DNA of 64,000 nucleotides from Halichondria panicea (Eukaryota; Porifera; Demospongiae; Suberitida; Halichondriidae): the NCBI RefSeq assembly GCF_963675165.1, contig NC_087384.1, forward strand, positions 2,316,501 to 2,380,500, in the 5' to 3' direction. Below are positions 24,734 to 36,651 of this stretch, piece by piece (positions within the stretch are counted from its first letter, which is position 1; every line of letters starts with the position of its first letter). A program made the position numbers and the translations under genes. The notes beneath the pieces were generated by a model. That model ran no database searches. It saw only the letters and a program-made list of their open reading frames with translations, and had not been told where the DNA came from.

Positions 24734-25189
24734 TGTGATTATGGAGAAGTACGGTCACTACCTACCCGAGAAGCCACGCATCATCGACCCATCCAACCCT
24801 TACAAGAACCTCTACAAACATGGGGTCTGTCAAATTGAGCCACAGAAGAAAGATTCGTTTCCCATGAGATGGCAGTTGTTTCTCAGAGAGATCCATAACT
24901 TAGATCTGACTGTTGATCATTCATCCTTGTGTATATTATTTGCTTTGTACAAAAATTTGAATCATTCTTTTAAGGGTATAATTTTATAAGTACAAGCATA
25001 AATTGTTATTAAGATAGCAAAACACTTCCAAGAATGAGTGAAATGCCTTTTTTGTTTACCCATAATTATTATTATAGCATATTTCTCAGGTAATGTGTGA
25101 TTTTCATTAGTTCACGTGACCATCTTATAAGAGAGCGGTGGTCCTGACTATCTACAAAGCATTCTATAGTTCTAACACATCCAAACAAA

Positions 25190-25395
25190 ATGGCACTATT
25201 TGGCGGCAAAAGTGGAGCATCCATGTATATACTAAAATCAGTAACATTAACATAATTTTATCGAAGAAGCATTTAAGGCAATCTCAGTAGAGCAGAATCG
25301 GAATAACTATAATAATTATATTTCCGAGGTTATTCTCGGAGGATCAGTGGCCGCAGTCCAGGGGAATTATGATGTGTTGCATTCTCACCAAGCCT
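25190..25395 (+). pseudogene. OAS-like relic 4: exons 1 and 2
   Basis: An ATG at 25190 opens MALFGGKSGASMYILK, followed by stops. About 130 bp later 25318-25395 encodes ISEVILGGSVAAVQGNYDV, aligning with the GS motif of exon 2 in gene E and relic 3. The catalytic FD.D is gone and no downstream exons follow. It is probably a decayed member of the divergent sub-family. Confidence 0.6.
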
Positions 25396-26109
25396 CATGA
25401 CACGAAGGAATAATGACGATGCATGCAATAAAGGGCATTAAGCAGTTTACAATTTGTAGTACTAATGGACTAATGTTATAACTGCACAACTGTACGAATA
25501 CATATAATTTTTGCTTTACTCACAGTATCATAATTATACATCAAACCTTTAATGTACGTACATTTAACATCAAATACTCTTCTTAAATCAGGTGCCCACC
25601 CGCAACGACGGGACGTGTCTGAATGGGAAACAAACGGACAAAATCCTAACGGCACGATGCAGGTATTGATCATAGACATACACATCTCGTTGCACTTAAT
25701 TAGTATACATGTACTATTATAAGGAACATAAGACTATAGGCAGTTACCATGGTGATCGAGACAATACATCATATTATTCTCCTGAAAATCATAAACAAGT
25801 CATTCTAACATCTCAAGTTCCAAGTAGGACATAATGTGATCACGAGTTCACAGAAGTCATATTCATCTATATAATTAATATACGCTAAAAGTCAGCAACT
25901 ATATACATAACATGTACATGTACTAACGTTAGACTACCCAGAAAGTATATATAGTACAGTACAACCATGACGTAGTATTGCCAGCTGGCTATAGATAACG
26001 TTTTCCCCTCAGTTTAGTCTGTGTACCCGGGAGTTGCCTGAGAATGACATGACACATTTGGTGGAGGGTAAAGCCCTACATCAAAGTTGTTAGCGCAGAG
26101 ACAGCTAGG

Positions 26110-26118
26110 GTTATAAAG
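26110..26118 (+). promoter_or_regulatory. TATA-box candidate of OAS gene G
   Basis: GTTATAAAG lies about 70 bp upstream of the ATG at 26183, at a spacing comparable with the boxes of genes A and D. Confidence 0.35.
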
Positions 26119-26182
26119 TGAGGCTACAATCAGTGCCACACACAGACCTTCAAATAACAGAGTGACAGGATAGAGATACAGA

Positions 26183-27608
26183 ATGGCTCACCCGGACATT
26201 TTAAACCACAGAAGAGCTAAAGAGGCAGTTAACGAGATTGCTACGCTACTCAAGGTAAATACATAATAAAATTCATACTAAACCTAAACCACAAGTTGTA
26301 TAAAGTACTTGGAAATAGTATGACCTACTATTAATACTCTTTGTACATGATGTACGTACAAAGGATAACCAACCAATTGCCATCGGTGAAGTGGTAAAAG
26401 CAGGCTCTCTAGGGCATGGAACAGCCGTCCCGGGGGACTTTGACCTCGACCTGGTCATTTACTCACCAGGTAGGCCAAAACAGAGTTACCTGAATTAGCT
26501 ATGGTATGATAAGCATTGCGTTTTGGTCGCAAATATCTTGTGACAAGTTTGTGAAGAGTTGCAAGTTTTGTGTCGCATATAGCTACACACAATTTCAATT
26601 CAGATGTTGATACGCATACGATGCGGTACAAGGGATTTGGTAAGTGGCTAGATCAGCTGGAGACGTTTCTCGAAAGACAGCCCAAAGTCGTGATAACCAA
26701 ACGGACCAAGTTTTCCGTCCAGTTTAAGTTTGACGACATTATCGATGTTGACCTCCTGGTTAGTCCGTACTGGAACAACCAACACGACTTTTACGACTTC
26801 CTCCGAGGTGTCCCAAAAGAAGAAAGATACGAGTGAGTACAGTTAACAGTATATATAGCAGGTAATTTAAACGGACAAATTACATTGCAATTGCAAATAC
26901 ATGGCCATTCCACGCATACAAAGGTGGGGCTGCAGTTTTTAGATATTGCTGTACGTGTGCAGGTACTCTGTGTGTGCAGCTAAATGGCAGGTGGAGTTCT
27001 TTGAGCAACAACCTAACCAGGTACTGTATAGCCTAAGGCATGATCGACAATTACACTGAGCTACAGGTGAAGGAGCTTATCAAGCGTGCAAAGGCTTGGC
27101 GTAACAAGCTCTGGTCCGAAAGGAAGCTGTCCAACAAGCCCAAGTCCTACCTCATCTCTTTACTCGTACTCAACGCCTACGAGAAGGCCACAAAGAGAAT
27201 GGGAACTTCCAACACAAGGAGGATCGCCGAAGCGTAAGCTAAAAACACTTTAAACTACACAAATGATATGTATATACACACTATAGCACAATGGATGAGC
27301 TGAAGAATCTCCTCCTTAACCGCCACGGCATAGAGTAAGTCAGCAATATATGGTACGTATTAATTTATCTCATGTATGATTGCATTGCATACAGTATCTA
27401 CTGGGAGAAGTTTTATAGCGTGGGTGGAGGTGTGCCCTCTGGTCCCAACCTCTTCCCAACTTCACTGCCGCGTATCGTTGACCCGGCCAACCCAGCCAAT
27501 AATCTGTATGACACGGGCGTCGCCAAGAGTCGTGGTCAGAGAGGCGACGGGTGGTCTGAGCTGGTAGAGAACATACACTCAGTGGACCTGCTACAGCGTC
27601 TAGTGTAG
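26183..27608 (+). CDS. OAS-like nucleotidyltransferase gene G (intact, 297 aa)
   Basis: The seven exons are 26183-26254, 26364-26469, 26604-26832, 26963-27020, 27067-27233, 27287-27334 and 27395-27608, summing to 894 nt in one frame with GT-AG introns. Motifs: GSLGHGTAVPG with DFDLDLVIYS (D51, D53), IIDVDLLVSPYW (D107/D109), YSVCAAKWQVEFF, RAKAWRNKLW, KPKSYLISLLVL (very close to the vertebrate OAS KPKSYLLELL block) and PRIVDPANPANN. It is the shortest intact copy because exons 2, 3 and 7 are shorter. Coding sequence is more GC-rich than the surroundings. All catalytic positions are present. Confidence 0.9.
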
Positions 27609-29173
27609 CCAAGCATGACTTGGAACTATAAAACATTAACCTGTGTGCTTAGAGTATCAGGTGTGTATATATACATTGTAATGTAAGACTAGTTGCCTAG
27701 TTATAATAGCTTCAGAGACAAATTTGTGTAAATGATAAAACCGAATGTAAAATGTACATTCGTAAAGCAAACGTGATTTATTGTATACTACCATGCACAA
27801 TTTTACGTACACGGAAGGTGACACAGTAAGTACCAGAATGACATGGCATATTGGCAAATAAAGCCCCTATATACATCAAAGGATAGCTGTGCCCTACTAC
27901 CATAGTTCGTTATTCATTGTATGCCTCCACAAAGCCATGAATACTGGTAGTAAATTCATCTGCATCAAATTTTCCATGAAAATATTTTCTGCAAGTCATA
28001 GTAGCAGTTCAAACAAACAACCCAAATTCCAAGTATACTATAAAACCTCCCATGCATGCACACACCCACACAAACACATAATCAAGTGACATCTGTACAA
28101 TGAAGTACACCGTAGGTACATGTACATAACTAGTGTTCAAGCTGGCGCTGTGCTAATGCCTCTCGCCATGTTTTTGCTTTCGCTGAAAAGTATTAGAGTG
28201 TTATATTAGTTTCTATAATGAATTTTATATTAAAGTTAGCTTATCTATATAAAGTCACTGAGAAGAAAAGACTTATTTACATGCATCTATTGTTGTATTA
28301 TGTGGCTTACTAGGACCTCAAGAAAGAAAAAAATTGATTCTTCCAAGATCTGTAGTTCAGTGTATATAATATCTAAGAAGAAAAGACCTGTGTACATGCA
28401 TATTGTTATATGGTAGTGTTTTGTGGCTTACCAGGCCTTCAAGACAAAGATGATTCTGCCAGGAGGATCTGGATCTGGATCTTGGATATTATTATTTTCT
28501 CACACGTGGGGAATGAGCGCGCATGCGCATTACATACACAGGAATAATTAAAGGGTGTGTCCAAAGAGATCAATTTCACAAATGGCTACTGCTAGCTAGC
28601 TGTTTTAACAGATATTTTCTGAGTATTGTAGCTAACAAAAAGCTAGCGCTTTAGTGCAAGGCTAACTCATATGTTGAATAGAAAGTTTGTGCGGACAGAT
28701 GATGCTATGAAAGATTCTGAAGAGACTGCAACAGCCTTCAATGTGAGTCAAACTAGCCATAACTCGAGAAAGAAGCTTTAGTTTGCAAATCCACGAATCA
28801 AAATCCAAGAGAACGTGGCTAGAAGCCTATAGAAGCTGTTAGTTTTTGTCGCATTGCAACCGTTGAGCAGTTACAGCTGGAACAGACACACAGACACACA
28901 GACACACACACACACAGTCAGCTTTACCGTATCCCTCGTGCGGCTACGCCTCGAGGCATAATTATTACATGAAGTAGGTTTCATCATCAAGTGACGACTA
29001 TTCTTGGCTTGTCTACAAAATTAGCACGTCATCCTCATGATTAATCATTCTAATATTAGCCAAATATGAATACTGTTCGTAGGAAAATGGGGAAACCCAC
29101 AACCATTGACTAACCTATATAACAGCTGACTGGTATATAGAAGTTGACCAGTGAAAAGAAAAAGAGAGAGAAG
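27609..29173. other. No gene seen; tandem and dispersed repeats
   Basis: Includes a partial tandem duplication at about 28255-28480, in which two related units of about 115 bp share AAGAAAAGAC...TACATGCAT and GTGGCTTAC(T/C)AGG. It also contains an R1 repeat copy at 28620-28965 ending TCGTGCGGCTACGCCTCGAGGCATAA. No coding signature. Confidence 0.5.
28620..28965. repeat. Dispersed repeat family R1, copy with CA run
   Basis: Contains CTAGCGCTTTAGTGCAAGGCTAAC, ATAACTCGAGAAAGAAGC and TTTGCAAATCCACGAAT, then (CA)n and AGTCAGCTTTACCGTATCCC. The last block recurs at 63878-63920. Confidence 0.5.
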
Positions 29174-31479
29174 ATGGCAAGGAACAAGGACATCACATTT
29201 GATGATGCTATGAGAGTTGTGGATGAGCTTGCAAGAGAAATAAAAGTAAGTCAGGATCGATAGTCGATATCAGTGCCACTGATGTGCCCAGGTGGTGGCT
29301 AATTCCAATCACACAAATTGCCTGTGGTTTAGCATATTAGTATTATGTGGTAAAACTGTGCCTATAAGAGGTGGTTATTTTTGTCTAGAGCAATTTTCTC
29401 GAGGTAGTTTGTACCATAGATTGAAGAGTTAGAGGGATAGGAAACGGAGTGGTGCACGTGATGATTTTACATTGAATCTGCAGTGGAGCCACAAAAATTA
29501 TCCGCATTACGCCCTATGAACGAGGCTATTAAGCACATTTTTGCCGGGTACCCAAAGCTGTGTTTCCTCGAGACATCATCTCTTTCAGCAACTTATAACA
29601 CCCCTATAGTCCATGAGCCACGTGTATAGTACTTGCTAATGACTGACCACACCCAGTAAAAAGAGACTTTCCAATAAAGTTATATGTTCCCAAGGCTGTT
29701 TTAGAGCTATTGGAACATGTAACGTGTAAGCGTGCTGGTTATGACTACTACAATAGGTATAGACCTAGAAATATAAGTGAGTTGCACGGACTAAGCACAG
29801 TTACTTGTAGTTTATTATGCACTGGGTGTAGAAATAGATATTGTTGTGATGGTCTCGATTAAACCGCAGCGTAGCGCGGATGTTACTCGAGATACAAACC
29901 GTTTCCTATCCCTCTAACTCTTCAATCTATGTTTGTACTAATCACCACGACCAGGGTGGGAACATATCTGTGTCACATTTACTACATGTATATAATTATG
30001 GTAACTAGCATGAACACATATATTCACTAGCATCATAGACATGGCCTGAACAGAGTCCAGGTGCTCAAGGCTGGCTCCCTTGGTCAGTACACAGCCATTC
30101 CAGGCAACTTCGATGTGGACCTAGTGGTCTACTCAGAGAGTAAGTTACTCACTTGGCTGCCCTACAAACAATATTTTTCGTGCAGCAAATACATATGCTG
30201 AGATAAAATGTCGATACTCTACACATAATCATTACATAACAAACCTCGCTATACATAATTATAGGAAACCTCAAATAGCGGAAGGGGGCTTACTTTAATT
30301 AATGAGACTCAAGTACACTTAATTATACAGGTGTGGATCCAGACACTGTCCTGAGTGAAGGATATCGTACGCCTCTACACAAACTGCGAAGCTTTTTGGG
30401 AGGTCTACGGAGTGTCATGCTTCAAACACCACTAAAAATGTCTGTGTCACTGAAATACAAGACATATGACCAGCAAGATCGAGAGCTATCGATAGACGTT
30501 GACGTCTTGGTCAGCCCAAAATGGGAGAATCCAGCAGATCTCTATGACTACCTGAGGAAAGCCAAACAAGACGGAGCAAAACCTGCCCAATTATTTCGGT
30601 AAGCTAAACACACAATAACAACACAACAAGTGTTGAGTTGTAACACTATACCATGCACATTAGATTCTCAGTGAATGCTTCAAAATGGCAAGTTGCATTT
30701 ATTGAAAAGCAGGATGATAAAGTGAGTATACACATGTACAATGTCACGAATCTGACACACATGTATACAGTAGGTAGGGCATGCGTTTCAATTTGTATAC
30801 TTAAAATCCTACAGGCTAAAGAACTTATTCGCCGTGCTAAGGCGTGGAGGAACAAAGAATGGCCTGAGGGGAAGCTATGTACTGGAAGGCCAAAGAGTTA
30901 TCTCATCTCAATTCTGGTGCTTAGAGCTTATGAGCTGGCATTGAAACAGCACTATGGTGGAACTATTGAGCAACGGTAGGGGAACTCCCTTGTGTACAAA
31001 TAATTATTAGCTTCCGTTTCTACAGAACAACAGCCACTTTGAAGCAGATAGTGAAATCTCACCTAACAGCGGAGTACGTTGAGTCTAAAACTAGCCACAC
31101 GCACTATATGTGTTAGCGAATTGTGAAAACTAACATAATCACATTATTTTGCTTAGACAAATGACTAAAGTCAACACATGCAGAATTTCAGTGTCAAACG
31201 TTTCTTTCACAAGGTATTTTCCAATCTATGCATGCACACAGTATCTATTGGGTTGACTACTACAAACCAGGGGACTACCCAGACTTGTTTCCAGCCAGGC
31301 TCCCCCGTATCGTTGACCCTGCCAACCCGGCCAACAACCTCCACAACACAGGCATAATCGGAGGCAGCACCTACACCTCACACTCGTACTACGAGCAGGG
31401 AGACGGCAATTGGACGCAGCTGGTTGGAAAAATTGAGTCTGTCGATTTGACCAAAACTATTGAACAGATACAAGCCTAA
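29174..31479 (+). CDS. OAS-like nucleotidyltransferase gene H (intact, 317 aa)
   Basis: The seven exons are 29174-29245, 30031-30139, 30331-30598, 30664-30721, 30815-30975, 31026-31073 and 31242-31479, totalling 954 nt, open throughout. Exon 2 is taken from the AG at 30029-30030 because this keeps the phase-0 junction shared by all copies. Motifs: GSLGQYTAIPG with NFDVDLVVYS (D52, D54), SIDVDVLVSPKW (D116/D118), FSVNASKWQVAF, RAKAWRNKEW, RPKSYLISILVL and PRIVDPANPANN. The P-loop position usually occupied by Gly is Tyr (GQYT against GHGT), which may alter nucleotide handling. Intron 1 is enlarged by a 517-bp MITE (29415-29931). Exons 3-7 and several kb downstream are duplicated as the pseudogene at 49886-51009. 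Confidence 0.88.
29415..29931. mobile_element. 517-bp MITE, CATAGAT termini, 7-bp TSD
   Basis: Inverted ends of about 33 bp begin CATAGATTGAAGAGTTAGAG. The flanks repeat TTTGTAC directly (29408-29414, 29932-29938). It lies in intron 1 of OAS gene H. The same terminal logic (CATAGAT, then AGAGG.A..GGATTGGAAA) and a 7-bp duplication recur at 46038-47541. CA...TG ends with a 7-8-bp duplication recall P-type elements, but I cannot assign the superfamily. Confidence 0.8.
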
Positions 31480-31499
31480 ATTACGTTTTTAAACCACCG

Positions 31500-32860
31500 A
31501 GCACAGACTTAGCTATAACAAAGCACCTTTTTGTATTGTGTATGTTGACATTAGCCGTACAGTCAGTTAGTGCATGTTAACCTGACCTTTAATTTGTTTG
31601 ACCATTTTGGTAGTGAGTTTTTTTATCCGCATCGTCCATCTTCCAACACCACTCCGTGCCCACTGGGTTGGTATAGTGCCTGCATGGGGGGAGTGCATGG
31701 AGCGTTAATTGGGGGGGAGGATATGTGGGGAAACAATTCCTGGGGGAGAGGGGGAGTCATTTTGAATTCACGAAACTTACTTTCCAAATTCACTACAGAG
31801 AATTAAGGTATATTAATCAGACTATAGTGAGAGATGGCAAAAACCAACCTCCTTATAACTATAGGTCACAGCACCTGGGAGACGAGAAATATTACCACAG
31901 AAGACGCACCTGTTGGTGCAGGCCAGACCAGGTGTGGTTTCCATGTATCAATGGCTCTCGATACTGTAGAACAAATACTTGTGACAATCACCCCTCCCCC
32001 TCAGAACAGACTTGGTCCATAGATACATCTTCACCCCGGAGGAACCAACCACAAGATAGCCTACAGAGGGTAGATAATCAACATCATGTAGACATTGGGC
32101 CTACTAAAGTTTGAACCCCTGTGACAACAGTACAAACACCATGCACAGTGGCAGAACATTCTAAAAAGCGGCAGAATCGACACCACAGAAAGTTACTGGT
32201 AATGGTCTCAGAATTAGAGACAGTCTGCACAGAACACTTCTCAGACCGCCCGTCTATTAAATATCATCACTGACCACACACACCTTGCTTGGTGAGGTGC
32301 TGCCTCAAGGCGAGGGTCACCATTTTCTTCCACTCCCTCAATCAGTTCTTTTCCTCACTTTATCCTCCTCTTGCGTGGGAACAACCATTGAATCTTATGC
32401 TTGTCCTCAGAGTAACCATGCACAGTAGCGGACGATATATTGATGCATATCCTCTTGTAGTGAGACGTAACTCAGCTCCTCAATTTTCCTCCCAGCCTCG
32501 AGTCATATTTTCCTAGAATCCAGAACGTGCTGCTTAAGATATCATCATACAATAGGTCGTTGGGGTCACTTGATGCAACGTACATTTTCTTCATTATTTT
32601 GGAGATTCTTCAATTGTTTCTTGTTTCGACATAAAAGGGTATCGTCAGTTTCAACTCTCAAGGCAGAGTTTGCTGATCAACTGGAGGTGATCTGTGAGAA
32701 TGATGCAACACACATTAATCTCTAATTGTTATGTTTAATATAGCGTGACTATCCGTTCAGCTCAGAATATTTCTCCAAGAAAGATGACAAAATCTTTCTC
32801 CGATTTACAGCTAGCAGGGATACCACCGTTGACCCCTAAAAAATCCAGACTAACAGAAGT
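31500..32860. repeat. Segmental duplication, left copy 5' part
   Basis: Sequence downstream of gene H, including an AGTCATTTTGAATTCACGAA block, a GACGAGAAATATTACCACAG block and GTCTCAGAATTAGAGACAGT, recurs in the same order and orientation at 51005-52440. The intervening ORFs are repeat-derived and show no domain. Confidence 0.75.
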
Positions 32861-33327
32861 TTAGAATACTGTTAGGTATGTATACGGGAAAACCGCTACA
32901 TCTTTTGCACCAATGTGCAATGCAACATGGACAATAATATTATTGCAAATAGATTTCTCTGCTGCTTGTACTCTTCAAATCTGTAAAAAATAATCAGTTC
33001 TGTAGCTAGAAGCTGAAATTTACTAAGGTGATATCATAGATAATAGAGGAAGGTATCACAGTAATATTATTCATCAGTGAAGCAAGCATGATGATGGAAG
33101 TAATCAGTATTATTAGCTTCTGATTCTATCTAGGCCATAGTCAGAATATAGAATAAACTTCTACTTGTTGGATTTACAATACGTGAATGTTACTAAGAGC
33201 TGTTACAGCTAGAATATTCCTCCATCACTCGTACTTGGAGCTTGAAAGAACTAGATCTAGTATTTGCATCATTGCATTCCTGTACATGTCAAAGCCATGT
33301 GGACCTGGTACTAATCGTCACACTAAT

Positions 33328-34261
33328 GTGTCTACTTCCACTTTGGTAAAACCATTCATGACTCGCTATACAATTTGGACTCGAAGCTAATCTTAACAAG
33401 AGACTCTCACAAAGACCTGGGAGTGACCATCCAGAATAGTCTCTCCTGGGACCAACATATCAACAACCTATGTTCGAAGGCCTACAGTACAGCTGTTTGT
33501 ACCTTATTAAAAGAAACACTCAATGCATGCTCTCATGATCTCCACACAAAAAGAACACTTTATACTAGTCTACGCTTGTTAGATCTAATTTAACATTTTG
33601 TTCGCAACTGTGGAGACCACAGACACACAAGGCCATCACAAAAGTGGAACAAATCCAGAGAAGATCTTCAAAGTTTATTCTGAACCTTACATGTAGATCT
33701 GATATTCTCGACTACAAAAGTCGCCTCATTAAACTGGACCTTTTACCACTAATGAACTGGCTAGAGTTGCAAGATGTCATATTCGCCGTCAGGTGTCTCC
33801 AAAAACCAGTAGACAACTTCAACATTACTGAGTTCATATCATTCTCTACCAGCAACACAAGACTATCGTCTAATCACAAGCTAGTTCATAAAGGTCATCA
33901 TCGCTCAAACACAACAAGACACTTTAACTTCAAAAGATTGGTCAGACTCTGGAACACCCTCCCTTTTATAGATCTCTCTCACTCGATGTCAACTATCAAG
34001 AATCAACTCTACAAACATTTCTGGGACAGTTTTCTAGAACGCTTTGATCAATCAAGAATTTGCACTTATCACCTAGTCTGTCCCTGTTGGTCTGTATAAC
34101 TGTATAATTATGTATACATTTTATGTAGATTTAGTCAGGTGTTCCTTCTAGGAACTTCCTGTCAGTATGTTTAATTTCTGACGCACAACAATCTATTCAC
34201 CTTGTGTAAATGTAAAGTCATACTGTAAAGCATCGATTATTATTATTATTATTATTATTAT
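33328..34261 (+). mobile_element. LINE (non-LTR retrotransposon) 3' end, 5'-truncated
   Basis: The reading frame at 33375-33593 contains SHKDLGVTIQNSLSWDQHI and LCSKAYSTAV. After a frameshift the frame at 33644-34099 has VEQIQRRSSKFIL and LDLLPLMNWLELQD. This is the usual post-palm C-terminal region of LINE reverse transcriptases. An A/T-rich 3' tail ends in (ATT)n at about 34237-34261. The palm domain and YADD-type motif are missing. The paralogous site at 52812 is uninterrupted (CGTCACACTAAAACGC), which fixes both ends of the insertion. Confidence 0.78.
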
Positions 34262-35560
34262 AAAACGCTTTGAAGAGGCAACAACAAGACTCACTTGATA
34301 GCCATTATGTATAATGATGGAAGTACAAATTACAAATTCAAACATATCTCCTTAGCAAATACGTACACACTATACACACAAGTGGAATACTGAATGCACA
34401 GTGGATGAGATGAATAGGATACAAACAAGAAAGTTAACAAAAATAATGTTTTACACTTCGACATCTCATATCTGAGTTGTGATCATTTGAATCGTTTCGC
34501 CATAACAAACATTTCTGTTTTCTTCACTGAGCTCCTTAAATTTCCTCTCAGCCTCGAGACTTCTTTTCTTAGAATCCAGAACTCGATAATTCAACAGGTC
34601 TTCTGTTCTTTCGAAATCAAATCAGATCTTTTGGTTGGTCAGTTCAACAGCCGAGGCGAAGTGTTGCTGATAACTGGAGGTAATCTGTGAGCAATGATGC
34701 ACTGTAAACTGATGGGTATTTGAGAGAGAACACACCCACTGTTCAAATAGGGACCCCTCTACATTCACCAATTCACCACCCCAGCCCCTCGGATACTATC
34801 GCTAGAAATAGGCCAGAATAATTATGGATCAAAAAGACTCACAGAAAACACCTCACTATTCGACAAGGTCACTATTTAACTAGGACACCTACATACGTAT
34901 AGGTCTAGAGATCTGATGATTATAGGTCTTGACAAATTATGCTTCTTTTGCCTATCATTCTTTTCAAAAAAAAGTCAGCCTATTATAATTCCAGTTTGGT
35001 GACCCATTATTTTAAAGACAATTTATTTGTTTGTATTGACTGTAGCAATACAGAAAGCTAAAGTCCCACAACGGCTACAAAACCAGCAAGATATAGCAGA
35101 GTTGCACTCTAAGAGCTATTCTAGGTCAGAGGGCAAAGTCAGTGCATGCCTGCCTATAGTGGCTATATAGTGCTTACAGTACAGGTCTATTGTAAAGATG
35201 CCTAGCTACATGAACCAAGTGAAATTAGGTTTATACCAGACTCTGAGGGTCAAATTATGCTAGTTTAGTGCCCTATATATTATTCTCAATTATGATAGTT
35301 CCTAAAAGTCTCCCTATATTATTCCAAATATTACCAAGCCCTACTGATGATCCAATTAAAGGTTCATGCTTTTCTGATACCGTACAGCAGGAAATTTTTG
35401 CGCTTTTCGAGGGTAGAGCACCTAATGTGAAAATTAAAACTGGGGTAAACTCACACGCACCGGTATTTCACATGCAAAGCTCTTGGTGGGTGTTGTTTCC
35501 TGGCATGCATTCAAACGCCAAAATTTCTTCTAAGGCTCCGTAACCAAATAGCTTTATGCT
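34262..35560. repeat. Segmental duplication, left copy 3' part
   Basis: Matches 52813-54920 in order: AACGCTTTGAAGAGG, then CACAGTGGATGAGATGAATA, a CACACCCACTGTTCAAATAG block, and CTACTGATGAT near the end. The right copy additionally holds the 1117-bp element at 52858-53974. Coiled-coil exon-like sequence is present on the minus strand at about 34500-34690. Confidence 0.7.
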
Positions 35561-36156
35561 TGTATTATTTCTAGCACTACAGTATGATTACTTGAATCTA
35601 GATCTCTGTGACAAAATTCCCTCTAAAGGCACCTGTCACAGAACATCTTAAAAGCAACAGACACCAAAGAAAGTTACTGCATGCTAATAAATAATGGTCT
35701 CAGAATTAGAGACAGTCTGCACAGAACACTGTTCTCAGACCGCCCGTCTCTTGAATATCATCACTGACCACATACCACCCTAACCTACCCACCAACACAC
35801 ATACCTTGCTTGACTGCCTCAGGGTGTGGGTCACGATTTCCTTCGGTTCCTTCAGTCTTTTTCCTACTTCATTCTCCTCCTACGTAGGAACAAGTATTGA
35901 TCTTAAAGCCTGCTCCTTAATTGGAGTAACCACATGCAGTACCGGGCGCATATCTCCGTAGGTGTGATATATATTTGTTTATCACAGTGCTTAGTAATAC
36001 GTGTGCTTCTGAGTCCTGGCCTGTCAATAAGGAAAACACCACATCTTTAGGTCACCAATCTGGACAATTGTAGTCTATCACACCTGAAAATGTCTGTGTT
36101 TTCTGGAGCTACAAAAAAAACCTTATAAAGTAGATTCATACATTCGGTTCATAATA

Positions 36157-36651
36157 CCGTACAGCGGGAAATGTTCGCTATTTGGCTCCAAAGCCCTCAG
36201 CATAAATTTTCGTGGGTTCTAATATTCGCATTTCAATGCCAGGAACAGTGGCATAGGCGCATAGCCAGGATTTTGGGAAGGGCAGGGCTTGAGCAGGACC
36301 AGAGCAGGCGCGAATAGCTTGGAATTTTACCTGGTCATCACTTTTCATCAGCAGTAAGCATGCACAGTACATGGCCCTGCCCACATTTCCATTGAATGAC
36401 ATCATTCTAGTAGCTACGAGTGCAGAATAGATTGACAGATCAAGGTAATTCAAGCTGAGTTGGAGTTGATGAAGCACAAGGGGGGGGGCTCTAGCCCCGT
36501 CAGCCCCCCTCTGCCTACGCCACTGAGGAAATCACACCCACAAGAATGTGAAATACCGGTGCGTAAGAGTTTATCTTTTAATTTTCTCGTTTTCTGTCTG
36601 CCTCCGAAAAACACGAAATGTTGCACCTCATGAAAATTTCCCGCTGCACGG
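36157..36651. mobile_element. Tc1/mariner-type MITE with a nested element
   Basis: The ends CCGTACAGCGGGAAAT and ATTTCCCGCTGCACGG are inverted repeats bordered by TA (36155-36156, 36652-36653). A second inverted-repeat element occupies 36246-36527 inside it. Confidence 0.7.
36246..36527. mobile_element. hAT-like MITE nested in another MITE
   Basis: It begins CAGTGGCATAGGCGCATAGC and ends GCCTACGCCACTG, the CAGTGGCGTAG-type terminus common in animal hAT-derived MITEs. A poly-G stretch lies near the 3' end. A clean 8-bp duplication was not found; only AGGAA is shared by the flanks. Confidence 0.5.

Larger units (their letters stand above)
19694..24989 (+). pseudogene. OAS-like gene E with a transposon in its last exon
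   Basis: The exons are 19694-19801, 19858-19966, 20225-20465, 20535-20592, 20642-20808, 20868-20924 and a split exon 7: 21327-21352 before, and 24736-24989 after, the element at 21353-24733. Counting one copy of the TG target duplication, the exons sum to 1020 nt (339 residues) in one open frame, so the insertion is the only visible break. Motifs: GGSLGQETSLP with HFDVDLCIYS, NIDLQLSPQW (one acidic residue replaced by Asn, the equivalent of the third catalytic Asp kept), FKAWRNRTW, CPKSYLLSMLVL and PRIIDPSNPYKN. As it stands, translation runs into the transposon and stops at 21484-21486, replacing the C-terminal domain with about 45 foreign residues. It is a divergent sub-family with a 36-codon basic first exon. 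Activity is doubtful without the C-terminal lobe. Confidence 0.82.

Noticed and set aside
29150..29173. Purine-rich GAAAAGAAAAAGAG string before OAS gene H as an interferon-type response element
   Set aside because: It lacks the GAAANNGAAA spacing, and a low-complexity purine run next to the ATG is not enough evidence.
31725..32114. 129-residue ORF downstream of OAS gene H
   Set aside because: Its sequence is part of a dispersed repeat that also occurs inverted at 7890-8060 and in the right duplicate at 51.3-51.6 kb. No domain is recognisable and the duplicate frame is broken.
33187..33390. Plus-strand ORF overlapping the start of the LINE fragment
   Set aside because: It crosses the insertion boundary defined by the empty site in the duplicate and has no domain.
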